Positions 8,039 through 17,527 of a stretch of 52,761 nt of DNA are shown in pieces. Position 1 is the first letter of the stretch, and every line of letters begins with the position of its first letter. Made by a program: the position numbers and the translations under genes. A model generated the notes under the pieces. The model did no database searches. It was not told the DNA's origin and saw only the letters and a list, made by a program, of their open reading frames with translations. Source of the stretch: Clostridia bacterium (GTDB lineage: Bacteria; Bacillota; Clostridia; UMGS1883; UMGS1540); the NCBI GenBank assembly GCA_029006755.1, contig JAQXGO010000018.1, positions 1 through 52,761 on the forward strand, given 5' to 3'.

Positions 8039-11000
8039 ATGGACAGAGGAGCAGGAAAAGGCTGTTTACGGCAGCAAAGCAAACTGCTTGGTTTCTGCCG
8101 CGGCAGGTAGCGGAAAAACGCAGGTTTTAACCGGCCGTATTTTGCATAGAATTATAGATGAGAATGTGGATGTACATAGAATGCTTGTGGTGACATTTAC
8201 GAATGCTGCGGCGGCAGAAATGCGCGAACGTATTACAAAGAGCCTTTCTGAAGCCTTGGAAGAAAATCCGGAAAGCACCCGGCTAAAACGGCAGATGACG
8301 CTTTTAGATGCAGCCTCTATCACGACCATGCATGCATTTTGCCTGCAACTTTTGCGTACACATTTTACGGAGGCAGGGGTAGATGCAGGCTTTCGGGTGG
8401 CGGATGCTGCCGAGGCAAAGCTACTGCAAACCGAAGCGGTGGAACTGGCACTCGAAAAGCTTTTGGCTGAGGGCGATGCAGAATTTATGGATTTTGCACA
8501 GGCATATAGCAGCCTAAAAAGCGATGAAGCACTCTGCGATGCTGCCATGGAACTATATAGCTTTGCGGAAAGCATGCCGGCACCGATGGAATGGATGCAG
8601 GAAAAGGCAAGGCTTTATGATGTGGAAAAAGAAAGCTTTACGGAAAGTATTTTTGCCAAAACACTTTTAGATTCCGTCCGCACGGCGCTTTCCGGTCTTG
8701 CACAAATGTGCAAACGCGGTGCGGAAGAACACGGAGAATCCCCGGCATTTGCAAAGCTTTTTCATGAAGACGAGCAAATGCTTTTAACGCTTTGCGCAAT
8801 AGAGGATTGGGATACGCTGGGCGAAGCATTGGTGGACATTAGGTGGACGCGGCGAAGCGGCGGCAAGGAGTATGCGCGGTTTGCCGAGGCGGATGGACTT
8901 CGCGCAACAATCAAAAAACAGACAGGGGAAATGGTGAAAAGGCTTGCGCTTTCCAGCGAGGAAGCCTGCGCAGTTATGCGAAAAGCAGGGAAGCATGTAC
9001 GCGCACTTTGCCGGCTTACAGAGGAATACGTGCGCGTGTACAGCGACATGAAAAAAGAAAAGAATCTTCTGGATTATAACGATTTGGAGCATAAGGCGAT
9101 TGCACTTTTGACGGAGGCAGATCACACCCCTTCGGCCATTGCGCTTGCCTTGCGCGAAAAATATGATGAAATATATATAGACGAATATCAGGATTCCAAT
9201 GAAGTACAGGAGCTTTTATATTCGATTATCAGCCGGGAGGGGCAGGGAGAACCGAACCGATTCATGGTGGGGGATATGAAGCAAAGTATTTATGGCTTTC
9301 GGAAAACCAGCCCGGCGCTTTTTATTCAAAAATGCAATACGTATCAAACGGAGGGTGCATACAGGCGTATTGTGTTAAGTAAAAACTTCCGCAGCCGCCC
9401 GGAGCTTCTTGCGTTTGTGAATACCGTATTTGAAAAGCTTATGACTACAAGTGTGGGCGGGATTGCCTATACAAAGGAAGAACGCTTGTATCCGGGAACG
9501 CCATTTCCACTGGCAGACAAACCTTCCGTCGTATTCTCTATAGTCGATACGGAGGAAAACAGACCGGAGCGTATGGAGATGGAAGCGTATCAGATTGCCC
9601 GCATCATACGCGAAACGGTGGGCACGCCCATCTATGACGGAAAAATGGGTGCGGTGCGGCCGGCACAATATGGCGATATCGCTGTAATTATGCGGTCGGT
9701 AAAGAATTTTGTTACCCCACTTTCCAACGCCTGTGCGGCCATGAATATTCCGCTTTTTTGTGATATAGGCAGCGGCTATTTTGCATCAACCGAAATTTCG
9801 ACATGCTTGTCCTTATTAAAAGTGATTGACAATCCGCTGAACGATATTCCGCTGCTCGCGACGATGCGTGCACCTTTCTTTGCGTTTACAGAGGAAGAGC
9901 TTGCCCAAATTCGCCTCAGGGACAGAAAACACCTTTTTTACAGAGCGGTGCAGGAAACGGCAAAAGAAAACACACCATTAGGAGAAAAGTGCAAAGCATT
10001 TTTGCAAAAACTGCGCCACCTGCGGGCGCTTTCCTTCAGCATGCCTACGGATACATTGATTTTGCGTGTCTTTGAAGAAACCGGCTACCTTATGTATGTC
10101 AGCGGTAGTGAGGGGGGCGAAAAAAAACGCGCCAACATGGAACTCCTCTTTCATAAGGCACATCAATTTGAAAAAACTTCTTTTCACGGTTTGTTTCACT
10201 TTTTGCGGTTTATTGAAAATATGCAAACCCATAGCGAAGATGCCGGTGAAGCATCGATGGTGAATGAAAATGACAACGTAGTGCGTCTTATGACCATTCA
10301 TAAAAGTAAAGGATTGGAATTCCCGATTGTCATTCTGGCGGATCTGGCAAAGGATTTGGACGGCAGAAAGGGGCAGGAAAAGTTTCTGTTCCATAAGGAT
10401 ATAGGCATTGGAGTGCACTATGTGGATACAAAAGAAAAAATCCGCTATAAAACGCCGGGCTATGCCGCAATTGCCGAAGCCAAAAAAGAAGAAGAAATCG
10501 GTGAGGAACTGCGTGTTTTGTATGTGGCGCTTACCAGAGCCAAGGAAAGGCTGTTTTTGGTCGGGGCTACGGATATGAAAAAGCAAATGGAGGCATGGAA
10601 GGGCAACCTTTCCCCTTTTGATGTTTTGCATGGCGGCTCGTTTTTAACACTTCTCGGTAGGTGCGCGTTGCTAGCCGGTTCACCGATTGCCGGCGTGCAG
10701 CTTGATGTCTGTGTGCCCTTTCAGGCAATGGAGGAACCCGAAAAGACACAAAAGCAAATGGAAAGCCTGCCGCCGGATGCCAAAACACGTGCAATTTTGG
10801 AATATCAGTATCCGCATAAAACACTTCGGGCAATTCCCTCCAAGGTTTCGGTTACAGAATATAAGCGTATGATAGAAACGCAGGATGAAGCCTCGCTGCA
10901 TCTGTATCGGCATTCAAGCCTTAAAAAGCCCCGTTTTTTGCAGATGGAAGGCAACATTAGGGGGGCAACTTTTGGCACGCTGATGCACTTTATTATGCAA

Positions 11001-11468
11001 AGCATTCCGCTGCAAAGAACAGATTCCGAAAAGGAAATCAGTTTGTATGTGGCAGAGCTTGCCGAACGGAAAATCCTGTCCTCTGAGCAGGCGAATGCAG
11101 TGCATACCGGGAAAATCCATGCGTTTTTCCAAAGTCCGATCGGGCAGAGGATGAAAAAGGCTGACCGGGTGTATCGGGAGGAGCCGTTTACTATGATGGT
11201 GCCCGCCTCTAAAATTACCGGGGAGAAACGCGAGCAGGACGAGAAAATAGTGATACAGGGCATTATTGATTGCTACTTTTTTGAGGGAAAACGATTGGTG
11301 CTTTTGGATTATAAAACCGATGCGGTATGGGATGAAAAAACGATTCTACAGCGTTATAAAACGCAGATGGATTGTTATGCAATGGCGCTGAGACAAAAAT
11401 ATTTTTCAGAAATTTATGAAAAAGTTATTTACTTATTTTCAAATAATGGTATAATAGTAGTACCTTAG
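8028..11468 (+). CDS. addA: ATP-dependent helicase/nuclease subunit AddA
   Basis: UvrD/RecB-like helicase with a C-terminal nuclease, 1146 residues. Helicase motifs in order: Walker A SAAAGSGKT (about 23-31), TFTNAAAAEMRERI, Walker B YIDEYQDSN, GDMKQSIYGFRK, LSKNFRSRPELL, MTIHKSKGLEFP and LYVALTRAKERL. The C-terminal nuclease shows FGTLMHFIMQ, the GIIDCYF aspartate and LLDYKTD. AddA supplies the motor and one of the two nuclease sites of AddAB, so partner loss through the addB frameshift would matter. The start ATG 8028 overlaps addB. A promoter for the next gene lies inside the last 45 bases of this gene. Confidence 0.95.
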   Translation: MKVKWTEEQEKAVYGSKANCLVSAAAGSGKTQVLTGRILHRIIDENVDVHRMLVVTFTNAAAAEMRERITKSLSEALEENPESTRLKRQMTLLDAASITTMHAFCLQLLRTHFTEAGVDAGFRVADAAEAKLLQTEAVELALEKLLAEGDAEFMDFAQAYSSLKSDEALCDAAMELYSFAESMPAPMEWMQEKARLYDVEKESFTESIFAKTLLDSVRTALSGLAQMCKRGAEEHGESPAFAKLFHEDEQMLLTLCAIEDWDTLGEALVDIRWTRRSGGKEYARFAEADGLRATIKKQTGEMVKRLALSSEEACAVMRKAGKHVRALCRLTEEYVRVYSDMKKEKNLLDYNDLEHKAIALLTEADHTPSAIALALREKYDEIYIDEYQDSNEVQELLYSIISREGQGEPNRFMVGDMKQSIYGFRKTSPALFIQKCNTYQTEGAYRRIVLSKNFRSRPELLAFVNTVFEKLMTTSVGGIAYTKEERLYPGTPFPLADKPSVVFSIVDTEENRPERMEMEAYQIARIIRETVGTPIYDGKMGAVRPAQYGDIAVIMRSVKNFVTPLSNACAAMNIPLFCDIGSGYFASTEISTCLSLLKVIDNPLNDIPLLATMRAPFFAFTEEELAQIRLRDRKHLFYRAVQETAKENTPLGEKCKAFLQKLRHLRALSFSMPTDTLILRVFEETGYLMYVSGSEGGEKKRANMELLFHKAHQFEKTSFHGLFHFLRFIENMQTHSEDAGEASMVNENDNVVRLMTIHKSKGLEFPIVILADLAKDLDGRKGQEKFLFHKDIGIGVHYVDTKEKIRYKTPGYAAIAEAKKEEEIGEELRVLYVALTRAKERLFLVGATDMKKQMEAWKGNLSPFDVLHGGSFLTLLGRCALLAGSPIAGVQLDVCVPFQAMEEPEKTQKQMESLPPDAKTRAILEYQYPHKTLRAIPSKVSVTEYKRMIETQDEASLHLYRHSSLKKPRFLQMEGNIRGATFGTLMHFIMQSIPLQRTDSEKEISLYVAELAERKILSSEQANAVHTGKIHAFFQSPIGQRMKKADRVYREEPFTMMVPASKITGEKREQDEKIVIQGIIDCYFFEGKRLVLLDYKTDAVWDEKTILQRYKTQMDCYAMALRQKYFSEIYEKVIYLFSNNGIIVVP
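11428..11455 (+). promoter_or_regulatory. Promoter inside addA 3' end
   Basis: TTTACT at 11428-11433 and TATAAT at 11450-11455 are 16 bases apart. It lies within the last codons of addA and would start transcripts near 11462, just before the ribosome-binding site GGAAGGAAGGG of the next gene. It likely gives that gene and pyrH-frr expression independent of the repair operon. Confidence 0.6.
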
Positions 11469-11493
11469 TAAATATGGAAGGAAGGGCTCTACG

Positions 11494-11997
11494 ATGAGAG
11501 AAAGAAAAAGGCGTACCTATAATGCCGGTAAGGAAAAGGCAAAGGGCAACAAGATATTAGCGGTTATGGGTACGATTGTTGGACTGATACTTATATTCTT
11601 AATTGCGTTTTTGATTGCATTGAATTTCTTTAAGACCGGTACGGAAAAGAAGCAACCCACGCCGTCACCCACGGTTTTGTATGAGACCTCGCCCACACCC
11701 ACACCGGTAAATGGCGTGCCGACTGAAACACCGGAATCAACAGAGGAACCTACGCCGAAGCCGACAGAAAAGCCGTCCGAAGAAACGAGGAAGCCGGCAG
11801 AAACGGCGAAGCCGACCAAGGCGCCGACACCGAAGCCGACCAAGGCACCAACACCGAAGCCGACTGAAGTTCCAAGACAGACACAGACACCGACGAAGGC
11901 ACCGGCAACACCGGCACCGGCAACACCGGCACCGACCAAGGAACCGGCACCGGTTGCAACGGTTGATCCGGATAAGGTATCCGATACCGGCCTATAA
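11494..11997 (+). CDS. Membrane-anchored Pro/Thr-rich protein of unknown function
   Basis: 167 residues. A basic N-terminus (MRERKRRTYN) is followed by one strong hydrophobic segment at about residues 23-45 (ILAVMGTIVGLILIFLIAFLIAL), which suggests a signal anchor with the C-terminus outside. The rest is low-complexity Pro/Thr/Lys/Ala sequence with repeats of KPTKAPTP and ATPAP, probably a wall-spanning stalk. The chain ends in VSDTGL, nearly the same as the end of the VanW protein at 25.6-27.3 kb. No enzymatic domain is visible. It has its own promoter in addA and lies 47 bases before pyrH. Function not recognised. Confidence 0.75.
   Translation: MRERKRRTYNAGKEKAKGNKILAVMGTIVGLILIFLIAFLIALNFFKTGTEKKQPTPSPTVLYETSPTPTPVNGVPTETPESTEEPTPKPTEKPSEETRKPAETAKPTKAPTPKPTKAPTPKPTEVPRQTQTPTKAPATPAPATPAPTKEPAPVATVDPDKVSDTGL
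11809..11940 (+). repeat. Short in-frame tandem repeats in Pro/Thr stalk
   Basis: Two 24-base units at 11809-11832 and 11833-11856 encode KPTKAPTP and are followed by a partial third. Near 11900-11940 a 15-base ATPAP unit repeats. The units are in frame, so slippage would change stalk length without breaking the gene. Confidence 0.75.
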
Positions 11998-12044
11998 TCG
12001 AAAATAAAAAGAATCCGCATAATGAACGATAAAGGAGATTAACG

Positions 12045-12749
12045 ATGGGAAAAAAATACAAGAGAGTTATGCTCAAAATCAGCGGAGAGGCACTTGCAGG
12101 CAATGCCGGCTTTGGCTTGGATTTTGACACAATATCGGCAATTGCGAAGACAATTTCCACCTGTGTCCGGGAAGGGTATGAGATTGCTCTGGTTGTCGGC
12201 GGCGGCAACTTTTGGCGTGGCAGAAGCGGCAAGAAGATGGATAGAACACGTGCAGACCATATGGGGATGCTGGCGACGGTTATTAATGCGTTGGCTTTGC
12301 AGGATTCCCTGCAGTCTGAAAATGTAGATACACGCGTACAGACCGGGATTGAAATGCGGCAGATTGCAGAGCCGTATATCCGTGGCCGTGCAGATAGACA
12401 TTTAGAAAAAGGGCGCGTAGTCATTTTTGGCTGCGGCACAGGCAATCCGTATTTTTCAACCGATACAGCCGCCGCATTGCGTGCCGCTGAAATCGGGGCA
12501 GAGATTATTCTGCTTGCGAAAAAGGTGGATGGCGTCTATGACAAGGATCCCCACACATATCCGGATGCGGTAAAGTACAATAAATTGCGTTACATTGATG
12601 TTTTGAATCAGGGCCTTGGTGTTATGGATTCAACGGCTACCTCGCTTTGTATGGACAACAACATTCCTATTCGTGTGTTTGGCCTGGAGGATCCGGAAAA
12701 CATTTTAAGAGCAATGCGTGGAGAAGATATAGGTACAATTGTTGAATAA
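12045..12749 (+). CDS. pyrH: UMP kinase
   Basis: Phosphorylates UMP to UDP for pyrimidine nucleotide supply. 234 residues, the normal bacterial length, of the amino-acid kinase fold. Features: [14 protein letters not shown] at the N-terminus, [25 protein letters not shown], the [20 protein letters not shown] acceptor region and [12 protein letters not shown] good AAAGGAG site precedes ATG 12045. The gene is followed 18 bases later by frr, the common pyrH-frr pair. Confidence 0.96.
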   Translation: MGKKYKRVMLKISGEALAGNAGFGLDFDTISAIAKTISTCVREGYEIALVVGGGNFWRGRSGKKMDRTRADHMGMLATVINALALQDSLQSENVDTRVQTGIEMRQIAEPYIRGRADRHLEKGRVVIFGCGTGNPYFSTDTAAALRAAEIGAEIILLAKKVDGVYDKDPHTYPDAVKYNKLRYIDVLNQGLGVMDSTATSLCMDNNIPIRVFGLEDPENILRAMRGEDIGTIVE

Positions 12750-12767
12750 TCATAAGGAGGTTTTGGT

Positions 12768-13319
12768 ATGGCAGATTTAAGCAGTTATGAAGCAAGAATG
12801 GAGAAGGCAATCGCGTTTTTATTAGAGGAATTGGGCAGCATACGGGCCGGAAGAGCCAGTGCGGCTGTTTTGGACAGAGTTTTGGTGGAGTATTACGGCA
12901 CACCTACGCCGATCAACCAAATGGCAAGCATTTCGTCCCCAGACCCCCGCATGTTAGTGATTCAGCCTTGGGATGCAGGTGTTTTGAAAGAGATTGAAAA
13001 AGCAATTTTAAAGAGTGACATTGGAATTACACCGACCAACGACGGCAAAAGCATTCGTCTTACGTTCCCGGCATTGACGGAGGAACGCAGAAAAGAACTG
13101 GTAAAAAGCGTTGCGAAGAAGGCAGAAGAAGCCAAGGTTGCCATCCGTAACGTACGCCGTGATGCGATGGATGCCATGAAAAAGATGGAAAAGAACGGCG
13201 AAATCACAGAGGATGATATGAAGACTGTAGAAAAGGATATTCAAAAGCTGACCGATCAGTATACAAAAAAGGCTGACGACGAGGCGAAGAAGAAGGAAAA
13301 CGAGATTCTTGCGATATGA
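12768..13319 (+). CDS. frr: Ribosome recycling factor
   Basis: 183 residues, close to the usual 185. Dissociates post-termination ribosomes together with EF-G. The family pattern is clear: [20 protein letters not shown], then [46 protein letters not shown] and the C-terminal [24 protein letters not shown] lies just upstream. The stop overlaps the uppS start by four bases. Confidence 0.97.
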   Translation: MADLSSYEARMEKAIAFLLEELGSIRAGRASAAVLDRVLVEYYGTPTPINQMASISSPDPRMLVIQPWDAGVLKEIEKAILKSDIGITPTNDGKSIRLTFPALTEERRKELVKSVAKKAEEAKVAIRNVRRDAMDAMKKMEKNGEITEDDMKTVEKDIQKLTDQYTKKADDEAKKKENEILAI

Positions 13320-14044
13320 TTAGATGGAAGAAACCGGAAGTTGACATGCAAAACTTGCCGCGGCATATCGGCATTATCATGGACGGAAACGGAAGATGGG
13401 CCAAACGCCGCGGCTTGCCGCGTAGTGCAGGGCATGCCCGCGGTGCAGATAATTTTAAAAAAATCGTGCGTTTTTGCGGTGAGATAGGGATAGACTATCT
13501 TACCGTATATGCGTTTTCTACGGAAAATTGGTCAAGGCCGAAGGATGAGGTGGAGGCCTTGATGAAACTACTCAGCGAATATCTGGAGAAGGCCTATAAG
13601 GAACTGGACGAGCGTGTCCGGGTGAAAATTATCGGGGAACGGCAAATGCTTTCTCCGACCTTGCAGAAAAAGGTGGCCGATTTGGAAAAATATACGGAGA
13701 GCCGTACCGGCATGGTGCTCAATATTGCATTAAGCTACGGCGGCAGACAAGAAATTTTGCATGCAGTAGATCAAATCGCGGCAGAAGTGCAGAACGGAAG
13801 TCTTGCGCCGGAGGCGATTACGGAAGAAACCATCAGCGATCGGATTTATACGAACGGACAGCCGGATCCGGATTTAATTATTCGCCCCAGCGGAGAAAAG
13901 CGTATCAGCAATTTCCTATTATGGCAATGCGCATATTCTGAATTCTGGTATTCCGATATACTGTGGCCCGATTTTTCCTCCAAACATCTTTTGGCGGCAA
14001 TTGCGGACTATCAGAAAAGAAACAGACGGTTTGGCGGCGTATAA
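13316..14044 (+). CDS. uppS: Isoprenyl transferase (undecaprenyl diphosphate synthase)
   Basis: Makes the C55 lipid carrier for cell-wall and glycan synthesis from farnesyl diphosphate and IPP. 242 residues with the cis-prenyltransferase signature [24 protein letters not shown] (catalytic Asp in MDGNGRW), [15 protein letters not shown], and the C-terminal [26 protein letters not shown] 13316 overlaps the frr stop; an internal ATG at 13346 is a less likely alternative. It is grouped with cdsA, dxr and ispA, so lipid-carrier synthesis and its precursor supply are co-located. Confidence 0.96.
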   Translation: MIRWKKPEVDMQNLPRHIGIIMDGNGRWAKRRGLPRSAGHARGADNFKKIVRFCGEIGIDYLTVYAFSTENWSRPKDEVEALMKLLSEYLEKAYKELDERVRVKIIGERQMLSPTLQKKVADLEKYTESRTGMVLNIALSYGGRQEILHAVDQIAAEVQNGSLAPEAITEETISDRIYTNGQPDPDLIIRPSGEKRISNFLLWQCAYSEFWYSDILWPDFSSKHLLAAIADYQKRNRRFGGV

Positions 14045-14089
14045 GGAAAGCTTCTCTGCCCAAAGCGGGAAGCGGAATTAGAGGTGTTT

Positions 14090-14887
14090 ATGTTAAAAAC
14101 AAGGCTTATAACCGGAATGATTGGCGCGGCATTGGCCGTGGGAATTGTACTGTGGGGCGTTTTGCCGTTGCGCATCAGCATTGCGGCGATAGCAATGCTG
14201 ATGATTTATGAACTTTTTCGTGCAGTGAGGCTGCACCGTACGCCGGTTCTTTTGGTGCCGGCGCTTCTTTTGACAGCGGCTTTATCGGCGGCAGTAGTCC
14301 CGGCAGAATGGGAAGGCATGGCAGTACTCGTTTTTCTGATTATATTATTTGTGGTGCTTCTTTTTGGGTTTTCCTCGATACATACAAAAGACGTGGCACT
14401 GGCAGGCCTTTTTACACTTTTTGTAGGGCTTTTTATGGGGACACTCGCGAAAATCCGCATGCAGGAGGACGGCATACGGCTGATTTGGCTCGTTTTTATC
14501 GGTGCATGGGGAAGCGATGTGTTTGCCTACACAGCCGGGCGGATTTTTGGCCGGCATAAGCTTATTCCGAAAGTGAGTCCGAAGAAAACGGTTGAGGGCG
14601 CTGTGGGTGCACTCGTGGGCACGGCGATTGCCTTTTACATTTTTGGGCTCTGTGCAAAGGAAAGCCTTGGTGTGGCACCGGCATTTTTAGGTATAATGGG
14701 GATTGCCGCCTCCGCTTGTGGGCAAATTGGGGACTTGGTGGCCTCTGCAATCAAAAGACAGTATGGGATTAAGGATTACGGCACCATTTTTCCCGGTCAT
14801 GGCGGTGCAATGGATCGATTTGACAGTGTGCTGTTTGTGGCACCTGCCATATGGATCCTCTTGCAGATTGCAGGGCGGATGGGATAA
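14090..14887 (+). CDS. cdsA: Phosphatidate cytidylyltransferase
   Basis: Integral membrane enzyme that makes CDP-diacylglycerol from phosphatidic acid and CTP. About 265 residues with multiple hydrophobic segments and the signature near the C-terminus: SAIKRQYGIKDYGTIFPGHGG followed by MDRFDS. The ORF track starts at GTG 14084. I prefer ATG 14090 (MLKTRLITG), with GAGG about five bases upstream, although the two differ by only two residues. It follows uppS after 45 bases. The uppS-cdsA-dxr-rseP order is widely conserved. Confidence 0.95.
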   Translation: MLKTRLITGMIGAALAVGIVLWGVLPLRISIAAIAMLMIYELFRAVRLHRTPVLLVPALLLTAALSAAVVPAEWEGMAVLVFLIILFVVLLFGFSSIHTKDVALAGLFTLFVGLFMGTLAKIRMQEDGIRLIWLVFIGAWGSDVFAYTAGRIFGRHKLIPKVSPKKTVEGAVGALVGTAIAFYIFGLCAKESLGVAPAFLGIMGIAASACGQIGDLVASAIKRQYGIKDYGTIFPGHGGAMDRFDSVLFVAPAIWILLQIAGRMG

Positions 14888-14907
14888 AAAAGGCAGGAGA
14901 GAATACG

Positions 14908-16044
14908 TTGAAGAAAATATGCATATTAGGCTCTACCGGCTCCATTGGGAAACAGACGCTGGAGGTCATTGCTGCATCCAACTTATATGAGGTGGTTGCG
15001 GTTGCCGCCGGCAAAAATATTGCACTTTTAGAAGCACAAATCAGGCAGTTTTCTCCACGGCTTGCAGCGGTTTACAATGAGGCGGCGGCAAAGACATTGC
15101 GAGAGAATATCAGGGATACAGGCACAAAAGTTTTAGCCGGGCCGGAGGGCATACGAGAGGTTGCCGCAACAAGCGGTGCCGATATTACGGTTACAGCGAT
15201 GGTAGGCAGTGCAGGTATTTTGCCGACCTTGGATGCCATTGCGGCAGGCAGTACAATTGCGCTTGCGAATAAAGAAACAATGGTTTGCGCCGGGGATATT
15301 GTCCGTGCCGCGGCAAAGGAAAAGGGCGTGCAGATTATCCCGGTGGATAGTGAACACAGCGCGATATTCCAGTGTATCGGGACATGGCGGCGTGCGCTGA
15401 AAAGAATATGGCTGACAGCCTCCGGTGGTCCGTTCGCAGGCAAAACCAGGGACGAACTAGCAGGCGTAACTGTGGCGGATGCCTTGAAGCACCCGAACTG
15501 GAGTATGGGTGCAAAAATTACTATTGACAGCGCAACGATGATGAATAAAGGGCTTGAGGTTATTGAGGCCGTCCAGCTTTTTGGGGTAACACCGGAAGAA
15601 ATTCAGGTGGTCGTGCATCGGCAAAGCATTGTACATTCCATGGTTGAATTTGCAGATCATTCTGTCATTGCCCAGTTGGGTGTGCCGGATATGCGTGTAC
15701 CGATCGGATACGCACTTTCCTATCCTGATAGAAAGGAAACGCCGACAGAAGGGCTTTCTATGGAAAAGCTGGCTAGTCTTACATTTGAAAGGCCGGATAT
15801 GGAAACCTTTGGATGCCTCCGGCTTGGTTTTGCGGCGGCGAAATGCGGGGGAACAATGCCTACGGTATACAGTAGTGCAGGCGAAGCGGCGGTGGAACGG
15901 TTTTTGGTAGGAAAATGCAGTTTTCTGGAGATTGAGAATCTGGTGGAAAGTGCAATGCAAAACCATAAAACGGTCATAAAACCTGACCTTACGTGTATAA
16001 TAGAAACAGACAGGTGGGCACGGGCACACGTGGCCGCTCTGTAA
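14908..16044 (+). CDS. dxr: 1-deoxy-D-xylulose 5-phosphate reductoisomerase
   Basis: Second step of the MEP isoprenoid pathway, 378 residues. Motifs: NADPH-binding LGSTGSIGKQTLEV at the N-terminus, ALANKETMVCAG, PVDSEHSAIFQ, LTASGGPF and HPNWSMGAKITIDSATMMNKG. The ORF track begins at 14851 inside cdsA. The family N-terminus LKKICILGSTGSIG fixes the start at TTG 14908, with GGAGAG six bases upstream. It supplies IPP/DMAPP for UppS and IspA encoded in the same cluster. Confidence 0.95.
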   Translation: MKKICILGSTGSIGKQTLEVIAASNLYEVVAVAAGKNIALLEAQIRQFSPRLAAVYNEAAAKTLRENIRDTGTKVLAGPEGIREVAATSGADITVTAMVGSAGILPTLDAIAAGSTIALANKETMVCAGDIVRAAAKEKGVQIIPVDSEHSAIFQCIGTWRRALKRIWLTASGGPFAGKTRDELAGVTVADALKHPNWSMGAKITIDSATMMNKGLEVIEAVQLFGVTPEEIQVVVHRQSIVHSMVEFADHSVIAQLGVPDMRVPIGYALSYPDRKETPTEGLSMEKLASLTFERPDMETFGCLRLGFAAAKCGGTMPTVYSSAGEAAVERFLVGKCSFLEIENLVESAMQNHKTVIKPDLTCIIETDRWARAHVAAL

Positions 16045-16075
16045 AAAGGCGGGAAAGGAGTTCGGAAACGAGCTT

Positions 16076-17086
16076 ATGGTAATTTTACTTGGGATTTTGT
16101 TGTTTGGCCTTCTCATTTTAGTGCATGAATGGGGGCATTTTATAACGGCCAAGCAGTTTGATATAAAGATTCATGCCTTTGCCATTGGTATGGGGCCTGC
16201 AATCTGGAAAAAGCAAAAAGGAGAGGTAGAGTATTCACTCCGTGCGCTTCCCATTGGCGGCTATGTAAAGCTGGAAGGGGAGGATGGCGAGTCGGAGGAT
16301 CCACGTGCCTTTGGAAAAAAACCACCGCTTGCCAGAATTGCAGTTTTACTTGCCGGTGCGGCAATGAATATTCTTGTGGGGTTTATCATTTTCGTGATTT
16401 TGTTTTCTATGCTGACGGAAATCAGCGTGCCGGTGATTGATAAGGTAATGGCGGATACACCGGCGGCTGCCAGCGGTCTTATGCCCGGGGACAAAATTGT
16501 AAGAATCAATGGCAGCACAGTGCATATACAAAATGATGTAAGCCTTTCCCTGATGAAATCCGCGGGTGAAACCATGCAAGTGGTGATAAAGCGTGCGGGT
16601 GAAACAAAGGAAATTCAACTCACACCGCAAAAATTAGACGACGGCAGATTTGTCATCGGCTTCCTTCCAAAGGGGGAGAAGATGACGCCGGGACTTGTAG
16701 TCAAAACCGCGTTTTATAACACATTTTTCGTGGTCAAGCTTGTTTATTATTCTTTGGGAGAAATGATATCCGGCCATGTACAGTTACAGGATATGTCCGG
16801 CCCGGTCGGCATTGTAAATGAAATGAGCACGATGGCAAAATCCTCTATGCCGATTGAAAACATGCTGAATTTAATGGGCCTGATTGCCGTGAATCTCGGC
16901 GTTATGAATTTATTGCCTTTGCCGGCGTTGGATGGCGGACGCATTTTCTTTATTCTGGTAGAACTGATTCGCAGAAAGCCGATACGCCCGGAACATGAGG
17001 GTTTGGTGCATGCCATAGGATTTGTCCTTTTGCTGGCACTTATGGCTGTGGTTACGTTTTCAGATATTACCAAATTATTTGCTTAG
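16076..17086 (+). CDS. rseP: Site-2 protease RseP/RasP family zinc metalloprotease
   Basis: Intramembrane protease that cleaves anti-sigma factors and signal-peptide remnants. 336 residues. The zinc motif HEWGH sits at residues 17-21 in the first membrane helix, a PDZ domain occupies the middle (VIDKVMADTPAAASGLMPGDKI), and the second metal-binding motif MNLLPLPALDGGR lies in the third helix. The start is ATG 16076. The best Shine-Dalgarno-like run (AAAGGAG near 16055) is rather far upstream, so translation initiation may be weak or coupled to dxr. Confidence 0.94.
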   Translation: MVILLGILLFGLLILVHEWGHFITAKQFDIKIHAFAIGMGPAIWKKQKGEVEYSLRALPIGGYVKLEGEDGESEDPRAFGKKPPLARIAVLLAGAAMNILVGFIIFVILFSMLTEISVPVIDKVMADTPAAASGLMPGDKIVRINGSTVHIQNDVSLSLMKSAGETMQVVIKRAGETKEIQLTPQKLDDGRFVIGFLPKGEKMTPGLVVKTAFYNTFFVVKLVYYSLGEMISGHVQLQDMSGPVGIVNEMSTMAKSSMPIENMLNLMGLIAVNLGVMNLLPLPALDGGRIFFILVELIRRKPIRPEHEGLVHAIGFVLLLALMAVVTFSDITKLFA

Positions 17087-17098
17087 AGAGGAAGAATT

Positions 17099-17527
17099 AT
17101 GAGAAAGAATGCAAGAGAGGATGCTTTTCGACTCCTTTTTGAACAACTTGTGAATGAAGGCGAGGTAGAGGAAAAGCTCACAAGATACTTTGATACGGTT
17201 GCGGAGCGCGCGGAGGAGGAAGAACCCTTTTATGTCAATTCCCCGGCAGGAGAGGACAACAGCTACGTAAAGAACGTGGTGGAAGGGGTGCAGAAGGAAC
17301 TTGCAACCATTGATGGCCATATTCAGAATAACTTAATGGGATGGGAAATGGAACGTGTTTCGAAAATCAGCATTGCCGTATTGCGCCTTGCTATTTATGA
17401 AATTTTGTATATGCCGGATATCCCGGCACAGGTATCGGCGAACGAAGCAGTTACGATTGCAAAAAAATATGACAGTCCTGCGGCAGGTTCTTTTGTGAAC
17501 GGCGTTTTGGGTAAGGTGATTGGATAA
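17099..17527 (+). CDS. nusB: Transcription antitermination protein NusB
   Basis: 142 residues. RNA-binding protein of the Nus complex that acts on rRNA operons with NusE. The N-terminal RKNAREDAFRLLFEQL and C-terminal RLAIYEILYMPDIPAQVSANEAVTIAKKYDSPAAGSFVNGVLGKV are typical. Good site AGAGAGGAAG before ATG. It overlaps xseA by one base (TAATG), so the two are probably translationally coupled. Confidence 0.95.
   Translation: MRKNAREDAFRLLFEQLVNEGEVEEKLTRYFDTVAERAEEEEPFYVNSPAGEDNSYVKNVVEGVQKELATIDGHIQNNLMGWEMERVSKISIAVLRLAIYEILYMPDIPAQVSANEAVTIAKKYDSPAAGSFVNGVLGKVIG

Noticed and set aside
9978-10631. 217-aa minus-strand ORF inside addA
   Set aside because: It lies wholly within conserved helicase motifs of addA and looks like antisense translation (Phe/His/Arg-rich).
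11809-11940. Short tandem repeats taken as a CRISPR array
   Set aside because: The units are contiguous, in frame, without spacers, and encode a Pro/Thr stalk.
11517-12445. Long minus-strand ORFs (167 and 231 aa) opposite the Pro/Thr-rich gene and pyrH
   Set aside because: They are shadows of the low-complexity Pro/Thr codons and of pyrH; compositions rich in Val/Gly or Pro/Ser repeats, with no ribosome-binding site or family motif.
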